A stretch of DNA of 33,548 nt from Candidatus Hebobacteria bacterium (lineage in GTDB: Bacteria > Armatimonadota > Hebobacteria > Hebobacterales > Hebobacteraceae), in contig JALGXV010000006.1 of assembly GCA_029821885.1 (NCBI GenBank), positions 1-33,548 on the forward strand, in the 5' to 3' direction. The position numbers and the translations under genes are program-made. Shown here piece by piece: positions 1-8,735 of this stretch. The notes under the pieces were generated by a model. That model ran no database searches. It had not been told where the DNA came from and saw only the letters and a list, made by a program, of their open reading frames with translations. Every line of letters begins with the position of its first letter. Position 1 is the stretch's first letter.

Positions 1-3000
1 ATCTCCGGGTGATACAGCCCGTCCCCGTAGCCCGTTGTGATGCTCTGCTCAGCGATGGATTCGACCTCTGAGAAGGCCCAGAAGTTGAAGAGGATATCCT
101 GGAAGCTGTGCCAGAGCTGGAGGATGGTAAGGCCCCAACCGGCGTCCGTCACATAGGCATGTCCGGCCAGCTCAGCGATATCGCTTGCCCAGCCAGGGGT
201 CTCGTAGTAGCCTACCTCCACGGGGCCCGTAGGGACGGTGAAGTCCACCAGCACGATCCCTGCATCTCCGTCGGCCAGGAGAGCCACGTCGCTGCCGAGA
301 ATCGCTACAGACTCCGCATAGCCGGCGGTGTCGAATGCACTCACCTCGAGCGGACTGCCAGGCGCTGATATGTCGATTATCCGGAGGCCTGCATTCCCAT
401 CGGCCACGCAGGCATAGTCCCCAGCAATTGCGACCCCCCGAGCCTGTCCGGGGGTGTTGTAGAAGCCGGCCTCAGACGGATCGGAGGCGCTCCGCGAGAT
501 GATCTGGATGCTGTCCGCGTACCCGAAGTCGCCGGTGCTGCTGTCCACCAGTCTGAACCTGATGGCGAAGTCCGGATTCTCGTCCGACAAGCTGCTGAGG
601 TCATGGCTGAACTGGTGGAGTAGCCCGTTCTCCTCGGGGTCGTCCTGCCCAATGCGCTTCAGCAGGTTCCAGCCCCCCCCATCATACCACTGGGCCTCGA
701 CCGCGGCCGAGGGGCTCGTGATGGTGGCCGCCAGGTAGTAGGAGAGGGTGATCTTCCCATAGCCCACTGTCGAGACGGTTCGCTCGATGCTGCCGTCGTT
801 GCGCAGCCGCACGCTGTAGGTCCCTCTCCGGGGCGTGCCAGCGTACCACTCAGCCGTGCCACCTACTGTCCACCCCTCGAAGCCGTCCTCGAAGTCCTCC
901 GAGAACACTGTCACGTCCGGGGTCCTGATCGGCGAGAGGTTGACCAGCCGCAGACCCGACTCGCCGTCGGCCACACAGGCGAAGGGATCACCACCCAGGG
1001 TGGTGGTGGCGACGTCTGCGCACCATCCGGGAGTGTTGAAGCTCCCCTTCTCGAACGGACTTGTCGGCAGAACCGTGGAGACAACCGAGATCCCCTCGTC
1101 GCCGTCCGCGACGACTGCGTAGTTGGCCGCTCCTATCGTGCAGGTGTCTACGGCCAGCGGCGAACCGGAGGTCTCCTCGAAGCCGATGAGGTTGGGATTC
1201 GTCGGGTTGGTGAGCCCGACAACAGAGAGCCGGCCGCCGTAGTCTGTCACGTACCCGTAGCTGCCACCCACCGCGATATCCGTGACGTCGCCAAGGCCCT
1301 GGGCCGCGTTTACCAGCGCCGGGTCGGAGGCTTCATCGGCGTCACTGACCTGCACGATCTGGATGCCGGCGGTGCGAGCAGCTATGTAGGCGAGCACGGA
1401 ACCGTCGGATTGGCCCACGACAGCTAGCTTCTCGCCGGCCGACGGGCTCACTCGATTGGCGAGCTCTGTGTAGGGCGGAAGTAAGTCGACTACGACCAGC
1501 CCGGACTCAGCATCGGCCACATAGGCATAGCCGCCGGCGACCACGAGGTCCGAGGGGCCCGGGACCGACGGTGTGCCACAGGAGGTCACAAAGGCCGGGT
1601 TCGCGGGATCGCTGATATCGACGACGGCCACTCCGTAGCCGCCGAGACTCAGGTAAGCGTACTGCTGGTAGACCGAGACGCTGTGCGCGGAGCCGGAGAG
1701 CGGGAGGGTCGCGATCGTCGCCGGGCTGCTTGGCGTGGTGATATCGATTATCTCCAGCCCGGCATCGCCGCTTGCCAGGTAGATGTAGCTTCCAGCGTAA
1801 TCGGCGCCCCACGAGTATCCGGAGGTCGGTACGGAGGCAATCGGTCCTGCGGGGGTCACGGCATCCACGACCTGCAGCCCCGCCGAGCCGTCCGCGACGT
1901 AGGCGTAGTTGCCGGACAGCGCGACATCGTTGGCCGAGCCAGGAGTGTCAATGGTCCAGAGCACGGCGGGCGCACTGGGGCTACTGATGTCACAGCAGAC
2001 GAGGCCGGCGTCTCCCGCGGCGACGTAGGCGCGGTTGCCAGACACATTCACGCCAGCTGGGTGTCCTGGCGTCCCCACCGATCCCGCCCCGCAGCCCGGG
2101 CCGGTCGTGTTGACAACCACCAGCGCCCCGTCCCAGTCGGCCACGTAGGCAAAGTCCCCCTGGACGTCAACATCCATCGCCTGGGCTACGCTATCGCACG
2201 ACCAGAGCAAGGAGGGGTCCGTGGGATCGACCACGTCGAATGCCAGGAGCCCGCCGCTTCCGTCCGCGATGTAGGCGACTGTGTCCGGCGCAGCGACTGC
2301 CTCCGCGTTGCCGTCCGTCTCCCCTCGGCCCACCAGCGTGGGTGCGGGGACGGTGGCGACGTCAATGACACGGAAGCCTCCCGAGTCATCCGCCACGAAG
2401 GCAGCGTCGTTCGCCACCGCGACCGCATATGCTCGGCCTGGCGTGTCGTGGGAGTCGATCGCTACGGGGTCTACGGGGTCAGTGATGTCGACCACCTGCA
2501 AACCGGCCGTTCCCGCGGCCAGGTAGGCGTAGTTGCCGTCGACGAAGACTCCTCTGGCGTTGCCGGGCAGGTCGAGCGTGGCGACGCCGCAGTCCGGCGC
2601 CAGCGGGTCCGTGATGTCGACTATGCGAAGCCCTTCCTGTCCGTCGGCCAGATATGCATAGCTGCCGACCAGCACTACGCCGAGCACACGATCGGAAGTG
2701 CTGCAGGAGGCGACTTCGGCCGGAGCAGCCGGGTTCGAGATATCAATCACGACCAGGCCGGCGAAACCGTCGGCCACGTAGGCGTAGCTGCCAGACACAG
2801 CGACCGCCCACGCATAGCCTGCCGTGTCATAGGTGCCCTGCTGGATTGGAGCAGCGGGCGTGCTCACGTCGATGACGCAGAGGCCGGCCGCGTGATCCGC
2901 GACGTAGGCGTAGTTCCCCGACACGGCGACCCCGTAGGCATAGCCCGGCGTGTCTACCGCCCCGACTTCCTCGGGCGCTGCCGGGTTAGAGACGTCCACA

Positions 3001-3308
3001 ATGCGCAGCCCGGCGTCCCAATCGACGATGTAGAGGTAGCCGCCCGAGACGGCGACTCCCTCGGCCGACCCAGGCGTGTCGACGACGGCCACCTGGATCG
3101 GGTTGGCGGGATTGGAGATATCGAAGACCGAGAGCGCGCCCCCGGCCGCGACATACGCATAGCCGCCATCGACGGCGACGTCGTGGGGGACACCGTGGGC
3201 CAGCGCTCCAGCCACCTCCAACTCAAACGCGGCCGGCGCCGCCGGCGCCAGGACTGCCACTGAAAGAACCAGAGCGAGGCCGAGCGAGAGTGGCTTGGGA
3301 ACGGACAT
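1..3308 (-). CDS. Secreted LVIVD-repeat beta-propeller protein with C-terminal SLH domain (3' end cut by window edge)
   Basis: The minus-strand frame is open from ATG 3308 to the left edge (1102 complete codons) and no stop is reached. An AAGGAGGA ribosome site precedes the ATG. Residues 1-27 form a signal peptide (MSVPKPLSLGLALVL, then an Ala-rich cleavage region). The rest is about 21 repeats of roughly 42 residues with the LVIVD pattern (YAYVADGxAGLxVIDISxPxxP, then a DTPG turn), counted by eye. Between the 18th and 19th repeats, about residues 790-935, sits a non-repeat domain starting FSEDFEDGFEGW that resembles MAM/jelly-roll modules. The last visible residues (FWAFSEVESIAEQ, then TTGYGDGLYHPE) begin an SLH repeat, so the protein is probably held on the S-layer or cell wall polymer. 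LVIVD repeats usually form propellers; the ligand is unknown. It follows another SLH protein on the same strand but has its own promoter. Confidence 0.9.
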   Translation of the reverse strand, partial: MSVPKPLSLGLALVLSVAVLAPAAPAAFELEVAGALAHGVPHDVAVDGGYAYVAAGGALSVFDISNPANPIQVAVVDTPGSAEGVAVSGGYLYIVDWDAGLRIVDVSNPAAPEEVGAVDTPGYAYGVAVSGNYAYVADHAAGLCVIDVSTPAAPIQQGTYDTAGYAWAVAVSGSYAYVADGFAGLVVIDISNPAAPAEVASCSTSDRVLGVVLVGSYAYLADGQEGLRIVDITDPLAPDCGVATLDLPGNARGVFVDGNYAYLAAGTAGLQVVDITDPVDPVAIDSHDTPGRAYAVAVANDAAFVADDSGGFRVIDVATVPAPTLVGRGETDGNAEAVAAPDTVAYIADGSGGLLAFDVVDPTDPSLLWSCDSVAQAMDVDVQGDFAYVADWDGALVVVNTTGPGCGAGSVGTPGHPAGVNVSGNRAYVAAGDAGLVCCDISSPSAPAVLWTIDTPGSANDVALSGNYAYVADGSAGLQVVDAVTPAGPIASVPTSGYSWGADYAGSYIYLASGDAGLEIIDITTPSSPATIATLPLSGSAHSVSVYQQYAYLSLGGYGVAVVDISDPANPAFVTSCGTPSVPGPSDLVVAGGYAYVADAESGLVVVDLLPPYTELANRVSPSAGEKLAVVGQSDGSVLAYIAARTAGIQIVQVSDADEASDPALVNAAQGLGDVTDIAVGGSYGYVTDYGGRLSVVGLTNPTNPNLIGFEETSGSPLAVDTCTIGAANYAVVADGDEGISVVSTVLPTSPFEKGSFNTPGWCADVATTTLGGDPFACVADGESGLRLVNLSPIRTPDVTVFSEDFEDGFEGWTVGGTAEWYAGTPRRGTYSVRLRNDGSIERTVSTVGYGKITLSYYLAATITSPSAAVEAQWYDGGGWNLLKRIGQDDPEENGLLHQFSHDLSSLSDENPDFAIRFRLVDSSTGDFGYADSIQIISRSASDPSEAGFYNTPGQARGVAIAGDYACVADGNAGLRIIDISAPGSPLEVSAFDTAGYAESVAILGSDVALLADGDAGIVLVDFTVPTGPVEVGYYETPGWASDIAELAGHAYVTDAGWGLTILQLWHSFQDILFNFWAFSEVESIAEQSITTGYGDGLYHPE

Positions 3309-3586
3309 TCGCGTTCCTCCTTGAGACCAGGTGATGACACTACGCGCCCGGTGGCCTGTTCCCCCATGCCCACGCGCAGGACATCGCTGTCTGCGAATGT
3401 ATCAGAAATCGGTGGCCTCGTCAACGCTGCGACCGAACGCACGGCGGGCCGTTCGGCCTCGCCAAGGGGGCACTCGCGCATGGCTGGGCAAGCTTCCCGC
3501 CAGCTGTCTCGGCTCTCCATGCGCCCCACGCTCAGCGGCTCGTGGCAGGGGGCGAGAGGCATCCAGCTCCTGGAGACTGACGGTCC
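3309..3586. other. Intergenic gap between two SLH protein genes
   Basis: A 278-base gap. Apart from the promoter at 3396-3424 and the ribosome site beside 3308, it holds a 7-base inverted repeat CCGAACG/CGTTCGG (3433-3439 and 3450-3456) with a 10-base loop and no T run. I see no convincing terminator and no gene. Confidence 0.5.
3396..3424 (-). promoter_or_regulatory. Sigma-70-type promoter of the LVIVD/SLH gene
   Basis: Minus strand shows TTGACG (3419-3424), a 17-base spacer and TACATT (3396-3401). The -10 lies 88 bases upstream of ATG 3308, inside the gap after the upstream SLH gene. The -35 matches 5 of 6 consensus bases and the -10 matches 4 of 6. Confidence 0.55.
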
Positions 3587-5113
3587 CTACATTGTGTCGA
3601 CGAACGCGCGTGAGATGAACACGGCCATCTGGTCGCGTGTGCACACGTACTCAGGATGGTAGCGACCGTCAGGATAGCCGCCCGTGATTCCTTCTTCTCG
3701 CAGGTACTGGACGTGCCGTCGAGCCCAGAACTCGCAGTCAACGTCGGGGAAAGGAGGAGAGTCGCAGGGCGGGTCGGGCACGTTGTCCTCGCCTCCGCAC
3801 ATCGCACGCGCGATGAACACGGCCATCTGGTCGCGCGTCAGGTCGATCTCCGGGTGGTAGTTGCCGTCCCCGTAGCCCTGAACGACGCCCTCAGCGCACG
3901 CATACTCTATGTGCCGGTGGGCCCAGTGGGTCGACGGAACATCGGGGAACGTAGCATCGTCCGGCGCCGGCGGCACATTCGACTCGCCGCCGGCCAGAGC
4001 GCGGGCGATGAACACGGCCATCTGGTCTCTGCTCACGGGATAGCGTGGCTGGTAGTGTCCATCGGGATAGCCCCCGACGATCTCCGCCGCGCAGCACTCC
4101 TCGACCTCCGTGTAGGCCCAGTGCTCGCAGCGGATGTCCGGGAACGTGTGAGGGTGGTGGAGGCACTGTACACCCCCTCCGAGAACACCCGAAATCGCTT
4201 CTGGGTTCCCGGTCCCGTCGTAGGCGTAAATGATTCCGGAGAGATCGCCATAGCCGCCCCATGTCGCCTCGAAGCCCGTGCCCATATAGAGCCGGTCACG
4301 GCCGTCTGCAAGCATCGCGATGATGCTGTTCGGGGCGCTCCATAGCGGGGCCACCGACTCAGTGCCGTCCATGCGCCAGAGCTGCCCGTCGTCGTAGCCA
4401 AGGTGTAGGTATCCCTGGAACTGCTCCAGCTCCCAGAGGTCCCACTCGCGGTAGTCCAGGACGAGGCCCCAGTTCCTCCCATCAGTGGTGCGATGCAGGC
4501 GTCCGAGCCAGGCCGCAGCGTAGATTCCCTGCCCGTACTCGGAGAAGTCCCAGATACAGCTGCCGGCGAGCCAGGCCGGGTCGCACAGGTTGGCCCCGTC
4601 GAAGCGGGCGATGTTGTCCTCTAAGATGTCGCCCAGATACAGGTAGTCGTCCGTTCCCACCCAGAGGGCGCGCACCCCCGTCCAGCTCTGGTAGTCCACC
4701 ACACGGGTCCAGGAGGCGCCTCCTTCGTAACGATAGAGCCGGAACCCTTGGGCGACCGTGCCTGCGTACAGCTGCCCGTGGTAGACGGCCAGGTCGCAGA
4801 CCATCTCATCGAGGCCTGCCCCAACCAGCGTCCACTGGCCCTCCCCGTCGTGGCGGTAGACACGTCCCTCGAACCAGTCGGCGGTACAGCTGATTGTGCC
4901 GGCATAGAGGTCACCCTCGTACTCCTCAAGGCACAGCACCGCTCCAACGAAGTCGGGCGAGATGGCCTGCCATGTCGTGCCTCCCTGGTACTCCCACACC
5001 CGAGCGGGGAAGCACGTCCCAGCCCACACCTTGGGGTCTGCCTGCGCCGACAGACACGCGCATAGCAGCACCGCTACCATTAGAGGCGTGGATACACGAA
5101 CGGTTGCAGACAT
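3587..5113 (-). CDS. Secreted propeller-like protein with three C-terminal SLH repeats
   Basis: A 508-residue protein. ATG 5113 is chosen over the in-frame ATG 5131 because GGAGGT lies six bases before it and the signal peptide (MSATVRVSTPLMVAVLLCAC, then LSAQA) then starts cleanly. Residues about 30-310 contain repeats of the type LYxGTxxxxFxLYRYEGGxSWTRV, as in WD/kelch-like or sialidase-like propellers; I do not recognise a named family. Residues about 325-508 are three SLH repeats, each ending in RDQMAVFIARA or RDQMAVFISRA, which would bind a secondary cell-wall polymer. The SLH repeats carry cysteines (FPDIRCEHWA, PPFPDVDCEFWA) that are also seen in the glycosidase at 23222. It probably acts outside the cell as a structural or binding protein; substrate unknown. 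Confidence 0.85.
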   Translation of the reverse strand: MSATVRVSTPLMVAVLLCACLSAQADPKVWAGTCFPARVWEYQGGTTWQAISPDFVGAVLCLEEYEGDLYAGTISCTADWFEGRVYRHDGEGQWTLVGAGLDEMVCDLAVYHGQLYAGTVAQGFRLYRYEGGASWTRVVDYQSWTGVRALWVGTDDYLYLGDILEDNIARFDGANLCDPAWLAGSCIWDFSEYGQGIYAAAWLGRLHRTTDGRNWGLVLDYREWDLWELEQFQGYLHLGYDDGQLWRMDGTESVAPLWSAPNSIIAMLADGRDRLYMGTGFEATWGGYGDLSGIIYAYDGTGNPEAISGVLGGGVQCLHHPHTFPDIRCEHWAYTEVEECCAAEIVGGYPDGHYQPRYPVSRDQMAVFIARALAGGESNVPPAPDDATFPDVPSTHWAHRHIEYACAEGVVQGYGDGNYHPEIDLTRDQMAVFIARAMCGGEDNVPDPPCDSPPFPDVDCEFWARRHVQYLREEGITGGYPDGRYHPEYVCTRDQMAVFISRAFVDTM

Positions 5114-5382
5114 CGATGCACCTCCAGCCATCAGAATGGCCCTGCCTGGGCCAGTTGTGTATATCGGTAGCCTCGACTCAGATAGAAGGACTCAGCGCGA
5201 GAGGTGCGATGCTGCGCAAGGAGGCTCGTCCCTTAGTCAGCCTTCGACTCCTCTGGCCTCCAGGCAGGCCGGCTAGCGCAAACACACCTGCATTATAGCC
5301 TAGGAGGGGCGAGTCCTTCTAGTGACCATGGCCGCTGGCAGAAGCACAGCGGAAGGTCGACTGGGTGTCCGATTGGAGTGTA
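5114..5382. other. Intergenic leader between the polymerase gene and the SLH gene
   Basis: A 269-base gap, presumably the leader of the SLH gene at 5113. It contains a perfect 11-base inverted repeat TAGAAGGACTC (5183-5193) and GAGTCCTTCTA (5311-5321), a hairpin at 5300-5322 (CTAGGAGG/CCTTCTAG, one G-T pair) and a hairpin TGGCCC/GGGCCA at 5137-5153 just before the ribosome site. A perfect TATAAT reads on the minus strand (5292-5297) but has no -35 partner. No gene is apparent. Confidence 0.5.
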
Positions 5383-8300
5383 TTAGGGCATGAAGCCCTG
5401 AAATCTGCGGCCAAGCACCACCGTCCCATATCTGCCGCGTTTCTGCAGAATCCCGTCTGCAATTAGAGCGCTGTTGGAGAATATGACTTTCCCCCATTGC
5501 TTGTAGATGCGCTCGAAGACAGTCACTTCAATCAATCCTGTTTCATCTTCGAGCGTGATGAAGACAACGGTCTGGCCGCTCTTGATGGGAGGACGCTGTC
5601 GGGCAATCACAATTCCCGCCACTCGGACGCGCCGGCCGTCTGGTAGAGAGTCCAGTTGAGATCGGTTTAGCACGCCCATCTTGCTCAGGCGCTCGCGCGC
5701 GAAGGAGAGCGGATGCCGCGTGACGCTTATTCCCGTCATGGCCAGCTCAGAGGCCGCTCGTTCTCTTTCTGTTGCTGGGGGCAAGCCGATGACTTCATTC
5801 CCTCCGGGATCATCGGCGAGGAGCGGGAGCTGGCCTCCAAGCCGATAGTTTTGGTCGCGAGGGCGGGCGCCGGTGGCAGTCATCTCGTTGAGTTGCCAAA
5901 GGAGCTCTCGCCGCGGTCTTATGGAGTCAAACGCTCCCGCCTTGATGAGGCTTTCCACCATCGGCCGCGCCAGGCCCGTGCGGGCACAGAAATCCCTGAG
6001 AGAACGAAACGGGCCGCTATTCTCGCGGGCTGTGAGAAGAGCCTTCAGCCCGGCCGCGCTGAGGCCGTACACTTGGGCGAGCCCTACGCGAATCGCCCCT
6101 TCCTCGACCCAGTAGCGGTCGCGGCTCTTGTTGATGTCGACGGACCGCACCTCGACCCCGAAGTGCTTTGCCTCGTTGACGATGACCTCGGGAGGATAGA
6201 ACCCCATCGGTTGGTTGGAGAGGATCCCGGCGAGGAACTCGGCCGGGTAGTGGGCCTTCAGATAGGCAGTTTCATAGGCGATAATGGCGAACGACGCGGC
6301 GTGGGCCTTGCAGAAGCCGTAGGCGGCGAAGGCGGACAGGCCGCGGAAGGCCTCTTCCGCAATCGCTTTCTCGATGCCGCGCTTGTGACACCCGTCGAGG
6401 AAGATATCGCGGATCTTCGCCATCTCCTCCGCCGAACGATCGTGGGTCATGGCGCGCCGGAGAGAGTCCGACTGTCCGAGAGTGAAGCCGGCGAGCGCGG
6501 TCGCCACCTCGAGCACTTGCTCCTGGTAGAGGATGACGCCATAGGTTTCCTCGAGCGCCGGCTTGACGGAGGGATGGAGATAGACAGTCGGTTCCTTGCC
6601 ATGGCGTCGGGCGAGGAAAGGGCCGATCATGTCGGCCTGCATGGGGCCGGGCCGGAAGAGAGAGATGTTGGCGATGATGTCGTCGAAGCGGGTGGGCTGG
6701 AGGCCGGAGAGCAGCCCGCGCATGCCCGGGCTTTCAAGCTGGAAAACTCCGACGGTGCGGGCGGAGCGCATCAGCTCATACGTCTTCTTATCATCCAGCG
6801 GGATGCGGTTGAGATCGGGCGCCCGGCCGCGCGTCTCGCGGATGATGTGAAGCGCCTCCTCGATGGCGGCGAGGTTGCGCAGCCCGAGCATGTCCATCTT
6901 CACCAATCCGAGCGCTTCGATATCATCCTTGTCGAACTGGCATACGATCACTCCCTTTGCAGAGACTTCCAGCGGCGTAAAGTTGGTTATGGGATCCCGC
7001 GAGATCACCACTCCCCCGAGGTGGACGCTCAGGTGGCGGGGGAATCCATCTATCGCCTCGCAGATGTCGAGCAGTTCTCTCAAGCCGGCGGCGTCGAACC
7101 CGGAGCCGCGCAGCTCCGGCAAGTTGGCGATGGCCTCGCGGATGCGGCCCGCCGGGATGTAGGGCATCGACCTGCTGATGCGGTCTATCAACTGCTCCGG
7201 CATCCCCAGGGCTTTGCCGACCTCGCGGAGGGCGGAGCGGGCGTTATAGGTGTTGACGGTGGCCACCATGCCGGTGTGCTCCGGCCCATATCGCTCCGCC
7301 ACGTACTCGATCATCTCGTCCCGCTTGCGGGAGTCGAAGTCGATGTCTATATCCGGCATCTCGCGGCGCTCGGGATTGAGGAATCGCTCGAAGAGCAGTC
7401 GCGCAGCGAGGGGATCGACCTGGGTAATGCCCAGCACGTAGCTGACCATTGAGTCGGCGGCCGAGCCGCGTCCGGCGCACCGGATGCTCCGCTCCCGCGC
7501 TTCTTCGACGATGTCCCAGACGACGAGGAAGTACTCGCAGAGACCGAGCTTGCGGATGATGTGCAGCTCGTGGTGGAGTCGAGCAGAGATGGGCGAGGTA
7601 GGGGAGGAGCGCAGGCGCGCTGCGGGAACGCGATAGCGCTGAGCCGCCCCCTCCCAGCAGAGCCATTCCAGCAATCGCTTGGCCGGCTTTCCCTCTACTT
7701 CCTGATCCGTCTTGGGCCACCACCCCGGCCGTTGTTGGGCAGGAGCTTGCCTCCTGCTCTTCCCGATGTTTCGGGAGCTTGCTCCCGAAACCGTCCCTAT
7801 CCCAGGCGCGTAATCCCGCATCCGGAAGTGTGGGAAGTGAAGCCCCCCCAGTTCCAGATCGACTTCACACTGCTCGGCGATGCGGACCGTGTTGGCGATG
7901 GCCTGTGGATAAGAGGCGAACTCTTCCATCATCTCCCGCGGTGACTTCAAATAACGCTCCGCTCCGCGCCGGCGGATGAGGTGCCATTCATCCCGCTTCG
8001 TCAGCGTCTGGATGCAGACAAGGACATCCTGAATGGCCGCCTCCTCCGGCGTGAGATAGTGGACGTTGGCGGTGGCGACGATGGGCGCATCCATCTCCTC
8101 CGCGAGGTCGGCCAGGCGGGCGATGTGAAGTCGTTCGTCTTCATCCGGCTCCTCGCGGCACAGTTCGATGAAGAAGCGATCAGGGCCGAAGATATCCTGA
8201 TAGCGGCGCACCGCGCGCCGCGCCGCGTCCATGTCGCCGCGTCGCACTGCGGCCGGAACTTCGCCGAAGCGGCAGCCGGAGAGTGCGATCACGCCCTCGG

Positions 8301-8715
8301 CACATTGGGCAATGGTCGAGAAGTTGCAGCGCGGCATCTTCCGCCACTGCGCGCCGGTGGCGCGGGTGTTGGGCACGGGCTCGATGGGAGCTTGTTCGCC
8401 CGCCGCCTCCCGCAGCACGCGGAAGTGCCCCGCGGTGGCCATCCGGCAGAGGTTGGCATAGCCGACCCTGGAGGTGGCCAAGAGGGGGAGGTGGTGGCAG
8501 CCTTCGGTGGTCAGCTCGACTCCCAGGATGGGCTTTATGTCGGCCTCCTGCGCGGCCTGGTAGAAGCGCACCGCGCCGTAGGTCCCATCGTGATCGGTGA
8601 CCGCCACGGCCGGCATACCCAGCTCGGCCGCCCGCGCCACCAGCCGGTCCAGACGGCAGGTGCTGTCCAGAAACGAGAAGACGCTGTGCACGTGCAGATG
8701 AACGAACGAAGGCAT
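5383..8715 (-). CDS. dnaE2: DNA polymerase III alpha-type polymerase, error-prone (DnaE2/ImuC-like) class
   Basis: A 1110-residue C-family DNA polymerase. The PHP domain starts at residue 1 with HLHVHS and TDHD, so its metal ligands look intact. The catalytic palm has the PDIDIDF signature near residues 454-460 and the third aspartate in KMDMLGLRN near 608. The fingers, helix-hairpin-helix region and a C-terminal OB fold follow (RVRVAGIVIARQRPP, then FITLEDETGLIEVTVF). The overall length and the RQRPP/LEDETG end resemble DnaE2/ImuC error-prone enzymes, which copy past DNA damage, more than replicative DnaE1. No imuA or imuB is in the window. GGAG precedes ATG 8715. Residues about 309-326 are encoded by two palindromic repeats and look like an insertion. 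A palindrome in its promoter suggests damage-inducible control. Class assignment is moderately sure; polymerase identity is certain. Confidence 0.93.
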   Translation of the reverse strand: MPSFVHLHVHSVFSFLDSTCRLDRLVARAAELGMPAVAVTDHDGTYGAVRFYQAAQEADIKPILGVELTTEGCHHLPLLATSRVGYANLCRMATAGHFRVLREAAGEQAPIEPVPNTRATGAQWRKMPRCNFSTIAQCAEGVIALSGCRFGEVPAAVRRGDMDAARRAVRRYQDIFGPDRFFIELCREEPDEDERLHIARLADLAEEMDAPIVATANVHYLTPEEAAIQDVLVCIQTLTKRDEWHLIRRRGAERYLKSPREMMEEFASYPQAIANTVRIAEQCEVDLELGGLHFPHFRMRDYAPGIGTVSGASSRNIGKSRRQAPAQQRPGWWPKTDQEVEGKPAKRLLEWLCWEGAAQRYRVPAARLRSSPTSPISARLHHELHIIRKLGLCEYFLVVWDIVEEARERSIRCAGRGSAADSMVSYVLGITQVDPLAARLLFERFLNPERREMPDIDIDFDSRKRDEMIEYVAERYGPEHTGMVATVNTYNARSALREVGKALGMPEQLIDRISRSMPYIPAGRIREAIANLPELRGSGFDAAGLRELLDICEAIDGFPRHLSVHLGGVVISRDPITNFTPLEVSAKGVIVCQFDKDDIEALGLVKMDMLGLRNLAAIEEALHIIRETRGRAPDLNRIPLDDKKTYELMRSARTVGVFQLESPGMRGLLSGLQPTRFDDIIANISLFRPGPMQADMIGPFLARRHGKEPTVYLHPSVKPALEETYGVILYQEQVLEVATALAGFTLGQSDSLRRAMTHDRSAEEMAKIRDIFLDGCHKRGIEKAIAEEAFRGLSAFAAYGFCKAHAASFAIIAYETAYLKAHYPAEFLAGILSNQPMGFYPPEVIVNEAKHFGVEVRSVDINKSRDRYWVEEGAIRVGLAQVYGLSAAGLKALLTARENSGPFRSLRDFCARTGLARPMVESLIKAGAFDSIRPRRELLWQLNEMTATGARPRDQNYRLGGQLPLLADDPGGNEVIGLPPATERERAASELAMTGISVTRHPLSFARERLSKMGVLNRSQLDSLPDGRRVRVAGIVIARQRPPIKSGQTVVFITLEDETGLIEVTVFERIYKQWGKVIFSNSALIADGILQKRGRYGTVVLGRRFQGFMP
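7739..7757. repeat. Palindromic repeat unit inside the polymerase gene
   Basis: GCAGGAG (7739-7745) and CTCCTGC (7751-7757) are perfect inverted arms around a 5-base loop. It shares the GGAGCTTGC core with the neighbouring palindrome at 7768-7791, as in REP-like elements. Confidence 0.7.
7768..7791. repeat. 24-base perfect palindrome inside the polymerase gene
   Basis: Arms GTTTCGGGAGC (7768-7778) and GCTCCCGAAAC (7781-7791) pair perfectly around TT. It is read in frame in dnaE2 and, with the 7739-7757 unit, encodes a stretch rich in Ser, Arg and Gln between conserved polymerase blocks. Confidence 0.85.
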
Positions 8716-8735
8716 ATCGCTCTCCAGCAGCCTCT

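Noticed and set aside
1683-3263. 526-residue plus-strand open frame
   Set aside because: It is the antisense shadow of the LVIVD repeats; the minus frame has a signal peptide, ribosome site and recognisable repeats.
3433-3456. Inverted repeat considered as a terminator
   Set aside because: Seven-base stem, ten-base loop and no T run; it also overlaps the region just upstream of a promoter -35.
5292-5297. Perfect TATAAT on the minus strand
   Set aside because: No -35 at 16-18 bases and no extended -10, so it is not called as a promoter.
5713-7452. 579-residue plus-strand open frame
   Set aside because: Antisense shadow of the polymerase gene, with no recognisable domain and no ribosome site.
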